Source: Pseudorasbora parva
Taxonomy: Eukaryota; Chordata; Actinopteri; Cypriniformes; Gobionidae
Assembly (NCBI RefSeq): GCF_024679245.1
Contig: NC_090179.1
Coordinates: 3,036,820 to 3,100,819 of the forward strand
DNA: 64,000 bases
Direction: 5' to 3'
Shown: positions 34,638 through 45,305 of the stretch, piece by piece
Position numbering within the stretch: position 1 is the stretch's first letter
Layout: each line of letters opens with the position of its first letter
Notes under the pieces: model-generated
The model's input: the letters and a program-made list of their open reading frames with translations, nothing else
Told to the model about the DNA's origin: nothing
Databases searched by the model: none
Made by a program: the position numbers and the translations under genes

Positions 34638-37600
34638 GTAGTGTAAATGATAAATCCCTTCTGACATTTGTGTTGGCTACTGTATACAGGCCACCAGGGC
34701 ACAATACAGACTTTATCAAAGAATTTGCTGGGTTTGTATCGGAGTTAGTATTAGCTGTAGATAAAGTACTAATTGTTGGGGATTTTAATATCCACGTAGA
34801 CAATGAAAAAGACGCATTGGGATTGGCATTTAGAGACATTCTAAACTCTATTGGAGTTAGTCAACACGTATCGGGACCCACTCATCGCCTTAATCATACT
34901 TTAGATCTAATAATGTCACATGGAATAAATGTTGATACTGTTAAAATTCTGCAGCAGAGCGATGACATCTCAGATCATTACCTAATATCATGTATACTTA
35001 ATTTACCTAAGGCTGCAAAGCCATCCCCTCGCTTCAAATATGGTAGGACGATAACCGCTGCGACTAAAGATTGCTTTGTACATAATCTTCCTCATCAGTT
35101 CCATCTCCTCAGCATTACAGATAGCCAAGATGAACTTGATGCTGCAACCGAAACTATTGACTCTCTCTTTACTAGCACTTTAGACATAGTTGCTCCCCGG
35201 CGCTTAAAGAAGATTAAAGCAAATAATCCAACGCCGTGGTACAACGAGCACACTCGGGCCCTTAAAACAGCAGCCAGAAAAATGGAGCGCAGCTGGAAGA
35301 AAACAAAACTAGAGGTTTTTCGCAATTTGTGGAAAGAGAGCATGATTGCATACAGAAAGGCCATAAAAACTGCTAGATCTGCTTATTTCTCATCTCTTTT
35401 AGAAGAAAACAAACACAACCCTAAGTATTTATTCGATACAGTGGCTAAATTATCAAAAAATAAAGCTTCAGCTTCTGATGTTTGTAAACAACACAGCAGT
35501 AATGACTTTATGAACTTCTTTACTAGTAAGATTGATAATATTAGGAATAAAATTATAACCATGCAGCCGTCTATTACAGTATCACTTCAGACAGAGCGCT
35601 GTAGTGTCACTGAGGAAAAATTACACTCATTCACTGCTATAGGAGGAGAAGAACTGGCTAAACTTGTAAAATCATCAAAATCAACAACATGTATGCTTGA
35701 CCCTATACCGACTAGGCTATTAAAAGAGATACTTCCAGAGGTCATAGATCCTCTGCTTAATATCATTCATTCATCTTTGACATTAGGATATGTACCGAAA
35801 ACTTTTAAGTTGGCTATAATTAAACCACTTATTAAAAAAACGCAACTTGATCCTAAAGAATTAGTCAATTACATCTCGAATCTACCGTTTCTATCAAAAA
35901 TACTAGAAAAGGCTGTGTCTTCACAATTATGTTCTTTTTTAGAAAGAAATGGTATATGTGAGGATTTCCAGTCAGGATTCAGACCGTATCATAGTACTGA
36001 GACTGCTCTAATTAGAGTTACAAATGATTTACTCTTATCATCTGATCGTGGTTGTATCTCTCTATTAGTGTTACTCGATTTTAGCGCTGCATTTGATACT
36101 ATCGATCACAATATTCTTCTGAATAGAATCAAAAATTATGTTGGCGTTAGTGGAACTGCTTTGGCATGGTTTAAATCGTACTTATCTGACCGTTATCAGT
36201 TTGTAGCAGTAAATGAAGAGATGTCACACCGATCACAAGTTCAGTATGGGGTACCGCAAGGCTCAGTGTTAGGACCGTTGCTTTTCACCCTGTATATGCT
36301 ACCACTGGGAGATATCATTAAGAAGCATGGCCTTAGTTTTCATTGTTATGCTGACGATACTCAGCTCTATATTTCCTCACGCCCTGATGAAACCTACCAA
36401 TTCACAAGATTAACAGAATGCATAGCTGATATAAAAAATTGGATGAATAGTAATTTTCTGCAACTTAATTCAGATAAAACTGAATTTTTAATTATTGGAC
36501 AGAAAAGCTCCACAAGTACTAACCGAGAATACTGTCTAACACTTGATGACTGCTCTGTCAAGCCCTCGCCGTCAGTGAGGAACCTGGGTGTGCTCTTTGA
36601 TACCAATCTTTCATTTGAAAGCCACGTTTCTAGCATCTGTAAAACCGCATTCTATCATCTTAAAAATATATCTAAATTACGGCACATGCTTTCAATGCAA
36701 AATGCTGAACAGTTAGTACATGCGTTCATGAGCTCAAGGCTAGATTATTGTAATGCTCTACTGGGTGGTTGCCCTGCTTGCTTAATAAACAAACTCCAGC
36801 TGGTACAAAACGCAGCAGCTAGAGTTCTTACTAGAACCAGGAAGTATGATCATATTAGTCCAGTTCTGTCAACACTGCACTGGCTCCCTATTAAACATCG
36901 CATACATTTTAAAATCTTGCTTATTACTTACAAAGCACTAAATGGTTTAGCTCCCCAGTACTTAAGCGAGCTCTTAACGCATTATACCCCATCACGTCGA
37001 TTGCGGTCTCAAAACTCTGGCCAGTTGATAATACCTAGAATATCTAAATCAACTGCAGGCGGTCGATCATTTTCCTATTTAGCTCCTAAATTGTGGAATA
37101 GTCTTCCTAGCATTTTTCGGGAAGCAGACACACTCTGTCAGTTTAAATCTAGACTAAAAACACATCTCTTTACTATGGCATACACATAGAACATTTTTAA
37201 CTTTCATTATTCAATTCAATTGACTGATTGTTAGGCTGCATTAACTAGGTCAGCCGGAACCGGGAACACTTCCCATAACATCTGATGTACTCGTTACATC
37301 ATAAAAAGAGTGACATCTACGCTAATGTTAGTCTCTCTGTTTATCCCGAGGTTTATCCCGGATCTGGGCCCTGTCCGGATCGGATGGTGGACCTGCCTGG
37401 ACATGACCAACGCATCCTGGAGTGTCTGCTGAGCCGTGTCAAATGGTGTCTCCTCCGAATTTGCCTCACTGGCACGACATGCTCAAAACCCGTCTTCGGC
37501 GCAATAATTCCGATCTTTCATGTATTCATACTCTTGTGTAATTGACGCCCCATCCTAAATAAATCTGTCTCTTCCGTGATACCCTGAAAATTTTGAATAA

Positions 37601-38068
37601 TCCGATCTAATATGATTTCCGACCTGTAAGGTTGCCAGAATAATAATCTTATACGGTGTGTTAATAGGCCAGAGGAGAACTGGCACCCCGACTGAGTCTG
37701 GTTTCTCCCAAGGTTTATTTTTCTCCATCACGCCCTGATGGAGTTTTGGTTCCTCGCCACTGTCACCTTTGGCTTGGCTTGCTCAGTTGGGGACACTAAA
37801 AGTATGATTAAAGTTATTCAACTTATTATATAAATAAAATATATGAATTAGGTCTTATTTAATTCTATAAACTATAATACTGATCTGCCAACATTGTCGC
37901 TATATGATAAATGAAAATAAGCTGATAACATCACTGTTTTCTCCAGTACGACTGTACAGCCAAATCTAATTTTGTCGCAATATTATCCTGTTTGACACTG
38001 TGAAGCTGCTTTGACACAATCGTGATTGTAAAAGCGCTATATAAATAAAGTTGATTGATTGATTGATT
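34638..38068 (+). mobile_element. L2-type LINE, 5'-truncated (3.4 kb)
   Basis: It inserted into the hAT transposase with target duplication GAGTT (34633-34637 and 38069-38073). It begins inside the endonuclease region, keeps the reverse transcriptase and an 880-bp 3' UTR, and ends AAAGCGCTATATAAATAAAG followed by (TTGA)n. That tail is typical of fish L2 elements. The long open frame suggests a young insertion. Confidence 0.85.
34670..37189 (+). CDS. LINE ORF2: partial endonuclease plus reverse transcriptase
   Basis: 839 codons without a stop; the frame is open back to the insertion point, so position 34670 is not a true start. Residues 1-110 are the C-terminal half of the apurinic endonuclease domain (TVYRPPG, VGDFNIHV, DDISDHYLI). 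The reverse transcriptase spans about 370-640 with LLDFSAAFDTIDH (catalytic Asp near 470), YGVPQGSVLGP (526) and CYADDTQLY (YADD at 560-563). The C-terminal region has NALLGGCP and LHWLPIKHRI, usual for L2 elements. The N-terminal half of the endonuclease is missing, so it cannot nick target DNA itself. It would act at genomic target sites in target-primed reverse transcription. Confidence 0.9.
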   Translation: MLATVYRPPGHNTDFIKEFAGFVSELVLAVDKVLIVGDFNIHVDNEKDALGLAFRDILNSIGVSQHVSGPTHRLNHTLDLIMSHGINVDTVKILQQSDDISDHYLISCILNLPKAAKPSPRFKYGRTITAATKDCFVHNLPHQFHLLSITDSQDELDAATETIDSLFTSTLDIVAPRRLKKIKANNPTPWYNEHTRALKTAARKMERSWKKTKLEVFRNLWKESMIAYRKAIKTARSAYFSSLLEENKHNPKYLFDTVAKLSKNKASASDVCKQHSSNDFMNFFTSKIDNIRNKIITMQPSITVSLQTERCSVTEEKLHSFTAIGGEELAKLVKSSKSTTCMLDPIPTRLLKEILPEVIDPLLNIIHSSLTLGYVPKTFKLAIIKPLIKKTQLDPKELVNYISNLPFLSKILEKAVSSQLCSFLERNGICEDFQSGFRPYHSTETALIRVTNDLLLSSDRGCISLLVLLDFSAAFDTIDHNILLNRIKNYVGVSGTALAWFKSYLSDRYQFVAVNEEMSHRSQVQYGVPQGSVLGPLLFTLYMLPLGDIIKKHGLSFHCYADDTQLYISSRPDETYQFTRLTECIADIKNWMNSNFLQLNSDKTEFLIIGQKSSTSTNREYCLTLDDCSVKPSPSVRNLGVLFDTNLSFESHVSSICKTAFYHLKNISKLRHMLSMQNAEQLVHAFMSSRLDYCNALLGGCPACLINKLQLVQNAAARVLTRTRKYDHISPVLSTLHWLPIKHRIHFKILLITYKALNGLAPQYLSELLTHYTPSRRLRSQNSGQLIIPRISKSTAGGRSFSYLAPKLWNSLPSIFREADTLCQFKSRLKTHLFTMAYT

Positions 38069-38894
38069 GAGTTTTCCTCACGATTTGCCGATGTTAAATC
38101 TCTCACACCTGTACTGGCATTCACAGAGAATCCATTTGCTTGTGACATACAGGCTACGTCTGTCGCAATCAGAACACTTCAGTGTGAGAAGGGCAGTGTT
38201 TGAGGAGCAACTCATAGAGCTGCAGCACAACAACATCCTTAAAGAAAGACACAAAGAGAGCATTGACACATTCTGGACCAAGTGTGTTCTGAAAGACACA
38301 TACCCTGCATTAATCCAGTGTGCTGAAAAAATCTTGAGCTGCTTTGGATCTACATGTGTGTGTGAAAGTGCTTTCTCTGCAATGGGAATAATAAAGTCAA
38401 AGCAACGTTCTCGTCTAACTGACAGACATTTGACAGACTGTCTTAGAGCAGCTACCAGTGAGCAACAGCCAGACCTGAAATCACTGGTGAAAAAGATGCA
38501 GACTCAGATTTCCCACTAGGAAGGACTTCTTTCCAGCAGGGCTAGAAGTAACCCATATTTGCACAATGTTTTTCTTGTGTGTACAATTTTTATATATTTT
38601 AATATTTGTAATACTCTGTTTGAGTATGAGCTCTTTTTTTGCATTAATATTGCAAAAAAATTGTTAATCCACTTTTTATTCCAGATTTAAATTTACATTT
38701 TCATGTTCAGTATTAATTTAAATAGGACAAATACTAGCAAGACATACATAGCAAGATAAACTGCATTTCTAAAGTAAAAACTGTAAATATTGTTTTAAAT
38801 AAAGTCTTACGATGCAAATTTGTGGCCCTTCACATTTTGTATGATTTAAATGTGGCCCCCTTGGCCTTTGAACTTGAACACCCCTGCTCTAGGA

Positions 38895-39310
38895 TATGGT
38901 AAGGTGATATATTAGTTGAGTCCCAAAATAGATAAATAGCCCTGGATAAGATGCAGTAGGCATTTTTGAGGAAAAGTACTTCAAGTGTTGTTTCTATATG
39001 ATTTTTAGGTGCTGAATCCATTTCTGCCGTATAACAAGTTGTAAACATTACTGTTTTGGCACAAACAATAAAAACAAAACGGCTGCCAAAAACAAACAAA
39101 AAAAACGTTTTAATGCATTTATTGCAGTTTAAACATTAATCATTAGAACTAAACTCTGCATTCTCAGAATATTTAAATATGTAAACAATGAAAAAACAAC
39201 ATTAACATGAAAGGGACAGTTTTTAATGTTTAAATGGCTGCTGGAACTCTGAAATTTCGACAATATCAAGTAACAATACTGTGATAACAGATATTCCAAA
39301 AGTTATTTGT
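38895..39310. other. Stretch between hAT element and pseudogene
   Basis: No recognisable coding; probably intron-like or decayed sequence of the minus-strand unit at 39311-40830. Confidence 0.4.
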
Positions 39311-40830
39311 TCATACAAGTATCATTGGACTTTCTGCATTTGCAAGATGCAGTGCATGGATTAGTTCATGCATCATAATGTTTTTGAGGTTGACTGGGCG
39401 TCCTGCCTCATATGCAGCAATGAGGCGTTGTAGAATGTTTGTGTCTGCCTTGACAGTTTTTGCCTTCCCAGTGATTGGGTCTGACTGTTGTACTCCAAAC
39501 AGGGAAGCAAAAGTCAAATACTTGTTCTTTTTCAGTTTATCCCTGAAAGTGACTATTCTCCCCTCAGATGGCAACATCCTGTCCGCTACAAATGTAAACA
39601 GTTGACTTTGCCCTTTCTGTGTAGCTGTCAACCAGCCTGGAAAAACCCAGACAACTTCCGGCAAATTTAGATTTGCTCTGGAAGTAGTCTGGCAAAGAGC
39701 CCATTCAAGGCCATTTCTAATCCTTCGAAATCACGGACCAATCAGAAACGTTGCTTCAAATGGTAAAGACAGCACAGCGACAGTGACGCAGATTTTGTAC
39801 ATTACAAAGATGGATGCTGATACAAATGCCTTACAACGGGTGCCGATATGATGTTTTCTGTTCGACCGTCAATCCGAGATGTTTCAGTTGGTCTGAGATG
39901 CTATTAGGTTTTCCAAATTTTGCAAAAAAGTTGATCTAGTGGTGGTGGACACCAGCTTTTGTCATATTTTTTTTACAACAATGGCAAAAGTCGTCAGAAG
40001 CCACTGCTACATCTTCCTCAAAATCACAAACAGAGAATTGCCGTCTCAGATGTTTCTCCATCGCTCTGCATTCGTCATTGTCCGTTGGTGACGTCCCTTT
40101 GGACATGATTTATCTATGAAGCTTTGCCAGACCATAATCGAGTTATGACTCAGTTACTATTGAGAATGGTCTGGTTTTAACCAGGCTAGCTGTCAACAGC
40201 TCATCTTCAATATCCTGGGTGGCAAAGTCGTTGTTTGCAATGTTTGCAATGGGTTGTAGTGTCTGGGGCCGGTTAGCCAAAAAGAGACCAAATCTCTGCA
40301 ATACTGCAAGCAAAGCATCTTCATCTATTGTGTCCTGTTTCATTCTGCCTTTTGTGGTTTCATTGTGGATGTAGTCATCCTCTGTATCCAGACAAAAGTC
40401 AAAGACAACTTTTGTGCCTTGGGCGAGATGGGATCGGAAGTTGAAAGACTTTGTCTTTGTGATACCAACAATTCCTCCTCCCTTATTTCCAATACAGCCT
40501 AGCCACCCCTGACTATGATTGGGATCCACTTAGTTAAAGCGATGTAAAGAGCGCTTGACTACAAAGTTTCCAGCCTCAAACTCCTTCTTCACAGGCTGTG
40601 GAAGTTGGTGCATCTTTGTTCAGGTAGAAGGTCCCCTTTTGAGCATAGTTGATGTGGTGATACCACATGAAATAGCGCAACATTTGCTGGACTATTGAAA
40701 CCATCTTCATGTAGCTCCACCAAAACATTAGCTTGGGTTGTTGTTGGCTTTAATATAGGCTTCTGTGACTGCTTGAAATTCTTCAGAAGCAAGCAGCAAG
40801 CAGTGGCACAAGATCTTCTACAGGGCTGTC
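39311..40830 (-). pseudogene. Multicopy fish gene fragment, split by a MULE-like element
   Basis: Minus-strand frames in order: 40830-40560 reads FVFWWSYMKMVSIVQQMLRYF and HHINYAQKGTFYLN with shifts; then FEAGNFVVKRSLHRFN, a stop, and GNKGGGIVGITKTKS; then DIEDELLTA. The frame is cut at 40188 by the element 39633-40188 and resumes GQSQLFTFVADRML, KKNKYLTFASLFG and NIMMHELIHALHLANA. This sequence of blocks (HxNYA, then GNFVVKRS, then GGGxVGIT, then IxxxLLTA, then KNKxxTF) belongs to an abundant fish protein family of unknown function, probably transposon-borne. Stops and shifts make it inactive. Confidence 0.6.
39633..40188. mobile_element. MULE-like element with 9-bp TSD (556 bp)
   Basis: The ends CAGCCTGGAAAAACCCAGAC and the complement TAGCCTGGTTAAAACCAGAC are flanked by GCTGTCAAC at 39624-39632 and 40189-40197. 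The TAGCCTGG terminus and 9-bp duplication match the family at 18839 and 58919, but the interior differs, so it is a separate subfamily. It interrupts a coding frame exactly. Confidence 0.75.
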
Positions 40831-40844
40831 TTTGTCTTATCCAG

Positions 40845-42480
40845 TAGTTCGTTAAAGGGTTAGTTCACCCAAAAATGTAATTTATGTCATTAACTCCTCT
40901 CGCTAATGTTGTTCCAAACCATAGACCGTAAAAAAATATGGACGACTCGACATCATCCGTTTCCGCTTGCCATATTTGAAGCTTTCAGGCAGCCTTGCAC
41001 GGCGCGGACATCTTGGGACCGAGTCTGCGCAGTAGCGATTTCGGGACCGGAGTTGCGCAGTAGAGCGCAGGAAGTAGAGCAGGAAGTACAGCTGCGATAT
41101 CAAAAGCCCGCCCACACTCTCGCAGATGCAGAACAATTAATTATGGTGTGAAATAAACAGTTATGGAAATGTAGAAATTAAAGCTAAAGCTCTAATCTGC
41201 TCCCAAAAATTTCGAAAAAAGTCCGTTAGTGCCTCAGTGACAACTTCACTCACAGAAGCCGTCAGTCTTAGCTGTCAATCATGACGTCACACCCCCCGTT
41301 TTTATAGCATCAAATAACTAACTCAAACTAAACTTATTTTTAAAACGAACACCTGAAATGAAATCATCGTGATGATAACTGCCTTCAGTGACATAAACTA
41401 ACTTTGGGGAAAACATTTTTGAAGTGTAATTTTATTATTTCGTTTGCCTCGCGTCCATTAGAAATCACAGAGGGGCGGCTATACTGGGACCGGTCACCGG
41501 GGGGCGATCGAGGCGCGAAAGCTTCAGTAAATGAGAGGGAGACTGCAGGCTTGTTCCACACCCATAAGACCTCCGTTCATCTTCACACACAGTTTAAGAT
41601 ATTTTATATTTAGTCCGAGAGCGTATGCAAGTGTATGCACACTATACTGTCCATGTCCAGAAAGGGAATAAAAACATCATCACAGTAGTCCATTTGAGAC
41701 ATCAGTGGGTTAATTAGTCTCTTGAAGCATCCAAAATACATTTGGGTCCAAAAATAACGAAAACTACGACTTTATTCAGCATTGTCTTCTCTTCTGGGTT
41801 TGTGTTCAATCCTCAAATAAAGATTCAAACGGTTGTGAATCAGTGAATCAATCGATGATTCGGATCGCGTGTCAAACTGCTGAAATCACGTGACATTGGC
41901 GATCCGAATGCACTATTAACCCCTGCATAATGCATGGCACTATTTAACTTGAAGGACAACCAAAAACCCAGTTGTTGTTTTTTAATGCAGTTGTCAAATG
42001 ATATTTTGTTATTTTGCTTCCTTAACTTGTATTCCTTCAGATCAGTGCAAAGAAAATACACAACAATACAAAGCACAATTGTTCATTTCACTACACTTTG
42101 TCTATTCAATTCTGTGGATTTCAATTTCCGATATAAAAGTTTAGATTATGCAATTAGCACATTTAAATAGATAATGCCTCATTTGCATATGTGTAAACAT
42201 TACATTTCAGAAAACTTGTAATACAAAAAATGTTTGTCTCTATGTAAGTGAAAAAATGGAAAAGTTTTATGGTGATATCTATAACTTAACATTTTTACCC
42301 TATCCACCTGTAGTGTTTCGGCTGTGATTAATGCACCTATTATCTCGATAACAATTACCAGAAAATGGGACCCTTATTTCAATGTTATACGGTGGATCCT
42401 TATTCAGGAGACATTGAACTTTCTAAAAATGTGGTATAACAACTTTTCCTCAAAAATGCCTACAGGGTTACACAATCTTG
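40845..42480. repeat. Interspersed fish repeat sequences
   Basis: It starts AAAGGGTTAGTTCACCCAAA, a terminus frequent in fish DNA transposons. Near 41640-41900 it carries TCATCACAGTAGTCCATTTG and GCGATCCGAAT phrases of the same type. The right end was not resolved and no gene is supported. Confidence 0.4.
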
Positions 42481-42489
42481 AAGATTCGG

Positions 42490-42720
42490 ACCTGACTATA
42501 TAAAGACTCTCTGCAACGTTGCAAAGGAGACGTGGCAACATGTTAAAGACGTCATAAGTACGTTTCTGCAACGTTGTGAAAAAAAACGTATTTATAACGT
42601 GAAAAAACCCGACATCTGTCGTATTAAATACGTCGGATAAAAACTTTATCGCGACCTTTTAATAACGTGAAAAACCCGTTTTTACAACGTTGCTGTGTTT
42701 GCTGGGCTAGTCGCATTCTA
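42490..42720. repeat. ACGTT-rich interspersed repeat
   Basis: Repeated CAACGTTG, TAACGTGAAAAA and TACGTTTCTGCAACGTTG phrases; the same kind of sequence appears at 31170-31310. Confidence 0.45.
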
Positions 42721-42943
42721 CCAATCGCCACGTCTGAACAAACCCCACATTTACCAGAACTCTACTGGTTAATAAGTCCTACAAACAACCCGAAATAAAA
42801 CACAAACCTGAAGCTGAAGAAACCGTAAACGTTAACGGAAAAGACCCGCGAACCTGAATGACAGACGGAGAGAGAAAGAGCGCTGTTCTCTTCTCAGTGC
42901 TCTGTGTGTGTGTGAGGCTGTGAGCAGAGCGAGACGCAGCAAA

Positions 42944-42974
<31 letters not shown>
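42944..42974. repeat. (GT)n microsatellite
   Basis: About 15 GT units in an otherwise unannotated stretch (42721-43401). Confidence 0.85.
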
Positions 42975-42976
<2 letters not shown>

Positions 42977-43409
42977 GGGAGGGGCGCTGTGAGCCTATCA
43001 CAGAACACAGACACAGTCAGCTACCCAATGAGGATTTTTATTCAGTCCGAGCACAGATATTAAAATACTCGTACTCGGCAAAAGTGCTTTATCCGTTCTA
43101 GTGGTGGAAATGTTGATTCTTTTAAGAGAGTTGTTCATTTTCAGATTCGTGCAGTAACATTTTTTTTTAAATATTACATACCGGTAAATATGACCGCAGG
43201 TGACGAAAAAGAGTGTTTTATGTGTAATGTCGTATGTCAACGAATGTATTTACTTACAAAAAAACTGATTTGGCTTTATTAAAATGTGCATAATCTACTC
43301 ATTAAATAAAATAAGTCTAAATAAGTGGTTTAGATGACCAAAGCATGTTTTCTTGAATGATTAACATCTAATAGTTTGGTCAGACATTTAGACATTCATA
43401 TATCTGGGA

Positions 43410-44208
43410 CATACCTGTCAAGTATCCCGTTTTGGCCGGGAAAGTCCCGTATTTTACCCTTCTTTCCCGCCGTCCTCCCGTATTCGTATTTTCCCTTAAA
43501 TCTCCCGTATTTTAACCTGCGTTATTAAAAATAATAATACCGGAGTAAAAAAACAAAAAAACATTTCCAATCTGAGCTCTGTAACTAGCCTCGCGATAAC
43601 TGCCATCTGCAGTAGCCTACAGGTGGCCGTTGTCGCGAGGTTATAGTGTGTGAGGTCAGATGACGAGTGACAACGCGGGGAAAAACAAAACAGACGGATG
43701 ATGGACGTAACTAACGATAGAGATGGAAGGCACTCATGCCAACAAACCCAAACCCTGTGTAAATACCGTGATCAATGGGACAGCGAATTTAATTTTCTGA
43801 AGAGGAGCAGATGGAGGACAGTCACGCGTTTTGTAAGTTTGTAACTGACTTCATGTGCGACAGGGGAAGATCTTTTAAAGTGACAGCATTCACTTATAAT
43901 GACAATATAAAGAACAGAAGTAATTGCTCACTAAATATGCTCTGTTCTTGAGTAAATAACTTCAGTACCTTTAAGAAGGATTAATCTATATATAATTCTT
44001 AACTTATGCAGTACAACTACAATTTCTGTATATTTCCCACTTAAGGGAAATATACATTTCCCTTAAGTTCTGATAAGTTGTTATACATGTAGGAAGAGCA
44101 CAGGTACAAATAAAATGTATTATTATTATTATGGGTTTATGTGAGGATTTAACCCCCCCCCCCCCCCCAACTATCCCGGATTTTGATACCCAAAAGTTGA
44201 CAGGTATG
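43410..44208. mobile_element. hAT-like element (799 bp) with perfect 8-bp TSD
   Basis: CATACCTGTCAAGTATCCCG at the left and the complement of CATACCTGTCAACTTTTGGG at the right, flanked by ATCTGGGA at 43402-43409 and 44209-44216. It contains a C-homopolymer near 44153. Non-autonomous. Confidence 0.85.
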
Positions 44209-44558
44209 ATCTGGGATTATGGTAAACATGGGGTTATAAACATCCCAGCTAGCAAAAAGTCGTCTATTAGATGTTGAATAGACGTAAACCTTCAACGTCT
44301 AAATACAGTCCACTGAAGGTTGAAAATGAAAATTGAAAAGACGTCAAATTTGTCCAACTTTTCAACGTTGAAAACGGGTCGATCTTTACTACTACTACTA
44401 ATCGATCTTTACTAACTCTACTAAATGCAGTCTCAATTCTCAAGTCCACATTAACATGCCAAATAACATTTTATATTAACATATGAATGAAACAAAGCTT
44501 TAAAGGGATAGATTATAATAACTTTATTAAAACAGCACATTTTAAATAGTGCAAAGTC

Positions 44559-45027
44559 ACAGATTTCACATAAGAGTAGTGCAATAAGTCGAGTAACCAC
44601 AGATTTCACATAAGAGCAATAAACATAGGTCGGTCCAGTAACCAACACAGATTTCACATAAGAGCAATAAACATAGGTCGGTCCAGTAACCAACACAGAT
44701 TTCACATAAGAGCAATAAACATAGGTCGGTCCAGTAACCAACACAGATTTCACATAAGAGCAATAAACATAGGTCGGTCCAGTAACCAACACAGATTTCA
44801 CATAAGAGCAATAAACATAGGTCGGTCCAGTAACCAACACAGACTTCACATAAGAGCAATAAACATAGGTCGGTCCAGTAACCAACACAGATTTCACATA
44901 AGAGCAATAAACATAGGTCGGTCCAGTAACCAACACAGACTTCACATAAGAGCAATAAACATAGGTCGGTCCAGTAACCAACACAGATTTCACATAAGAG
45001 CAATAAACATAGGTCGGTCCAGTAACA
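44559..45027. repeat. 48-bp minisatellite, about nine copies
   Basis: The unit begins ACAGATTTCACATAAGAGCA and ends GTCGGTCCAGTAACCAAC. Copies are almost identical, with one recurrent T/C variant, and a degenerate unit sits at the left edge. Since 48 is a multiple of three, the array stays open in more than one minus-strand frame. That creates 180- and 234-codon frames with no coding support. Confidence 0.9.
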
Positions 45028-45305
45028 GTTTACTTTCCAAGAGTCAACAAAACAACTAAGAAATATAATGTACACTAAATGTTCAAGCTTTGCGACCTCC
45101 ACCTGCAGCTCTCCCTGGAGCATGTTTAAGGCCGGAGACACACTGCAAGCGTGGCGTTTCTGTTGCGTGTCAGCCGTGAGGCGGCTGCGTGGCGTTTTCT
45201 CCTTCTTTGCACACCAGAAGCGTATCTGACGCGGCGCTGCTGCTGGTATTGATGTACAGGGAAGCCCCATACTTCATGTTAAATATAAATATATTGCCTA
45301 TTGAT

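Larger units (their letters stand above)
34338..38519 (+). pseudogene. hAT-family transposase, split by a LINE
   Basis: The upstream piece (34360-34637) reads LNALNRKLQGKQKILP and FETKLDLFAQQLQE, then a stop at 34540, then FTHFSVLQ and YLRELKDE. This resembles the region before the dimerisation domain in ZBED5/GTF2IRD2-type hAT proteins. The downstream piece (38074-38519) continues as FSSRFADVKSLTP and, after a one-base insertion near 38191, reads FEEQLIELQHN through CESAFSAMGIIKSKQRS to the stop, the hAT C-terminal dimerisation domain. Removing the LINE with one GAGTT copy rejoins the two pieces in frame. Inactive because of the stop, the frameshift and the insertion. Confidence 0.8.
32400..38886 (+). 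mobile_element. hAT transposon (6487 bp) carrying a LINE
   Basis: The ends CAGAGGTACTCAACAGGCGG and the complement of CAGGGGTGTTCAAGTTCAAA are flanked by a perfect 8-bp duplication, CTCTAGGA, at 32392-32399 and 38887-38894. The interior holds a broken hAT transposase (34338-34637 and 38074-38519) split by an L2-type LINE (34638-38068). A GC-rich stretch at about 33292-34330 (GCGGGAGTCCCGC ... GCCCGACCCGTCCCGC) may be a further nested element. Confidence 0.85.

Noticed and set aside
44559..45027. CRISPR-like array
   Set aside because: Units are contiguous without variable spacers, and the genome is eukaryotic.
44451..45270. Long minus-strand frames encoding a repeated 16-residue unit
   Set aside because: They are translations of a 48-bp tandem repeat open in two frames, with no start context, splice sites or domain.
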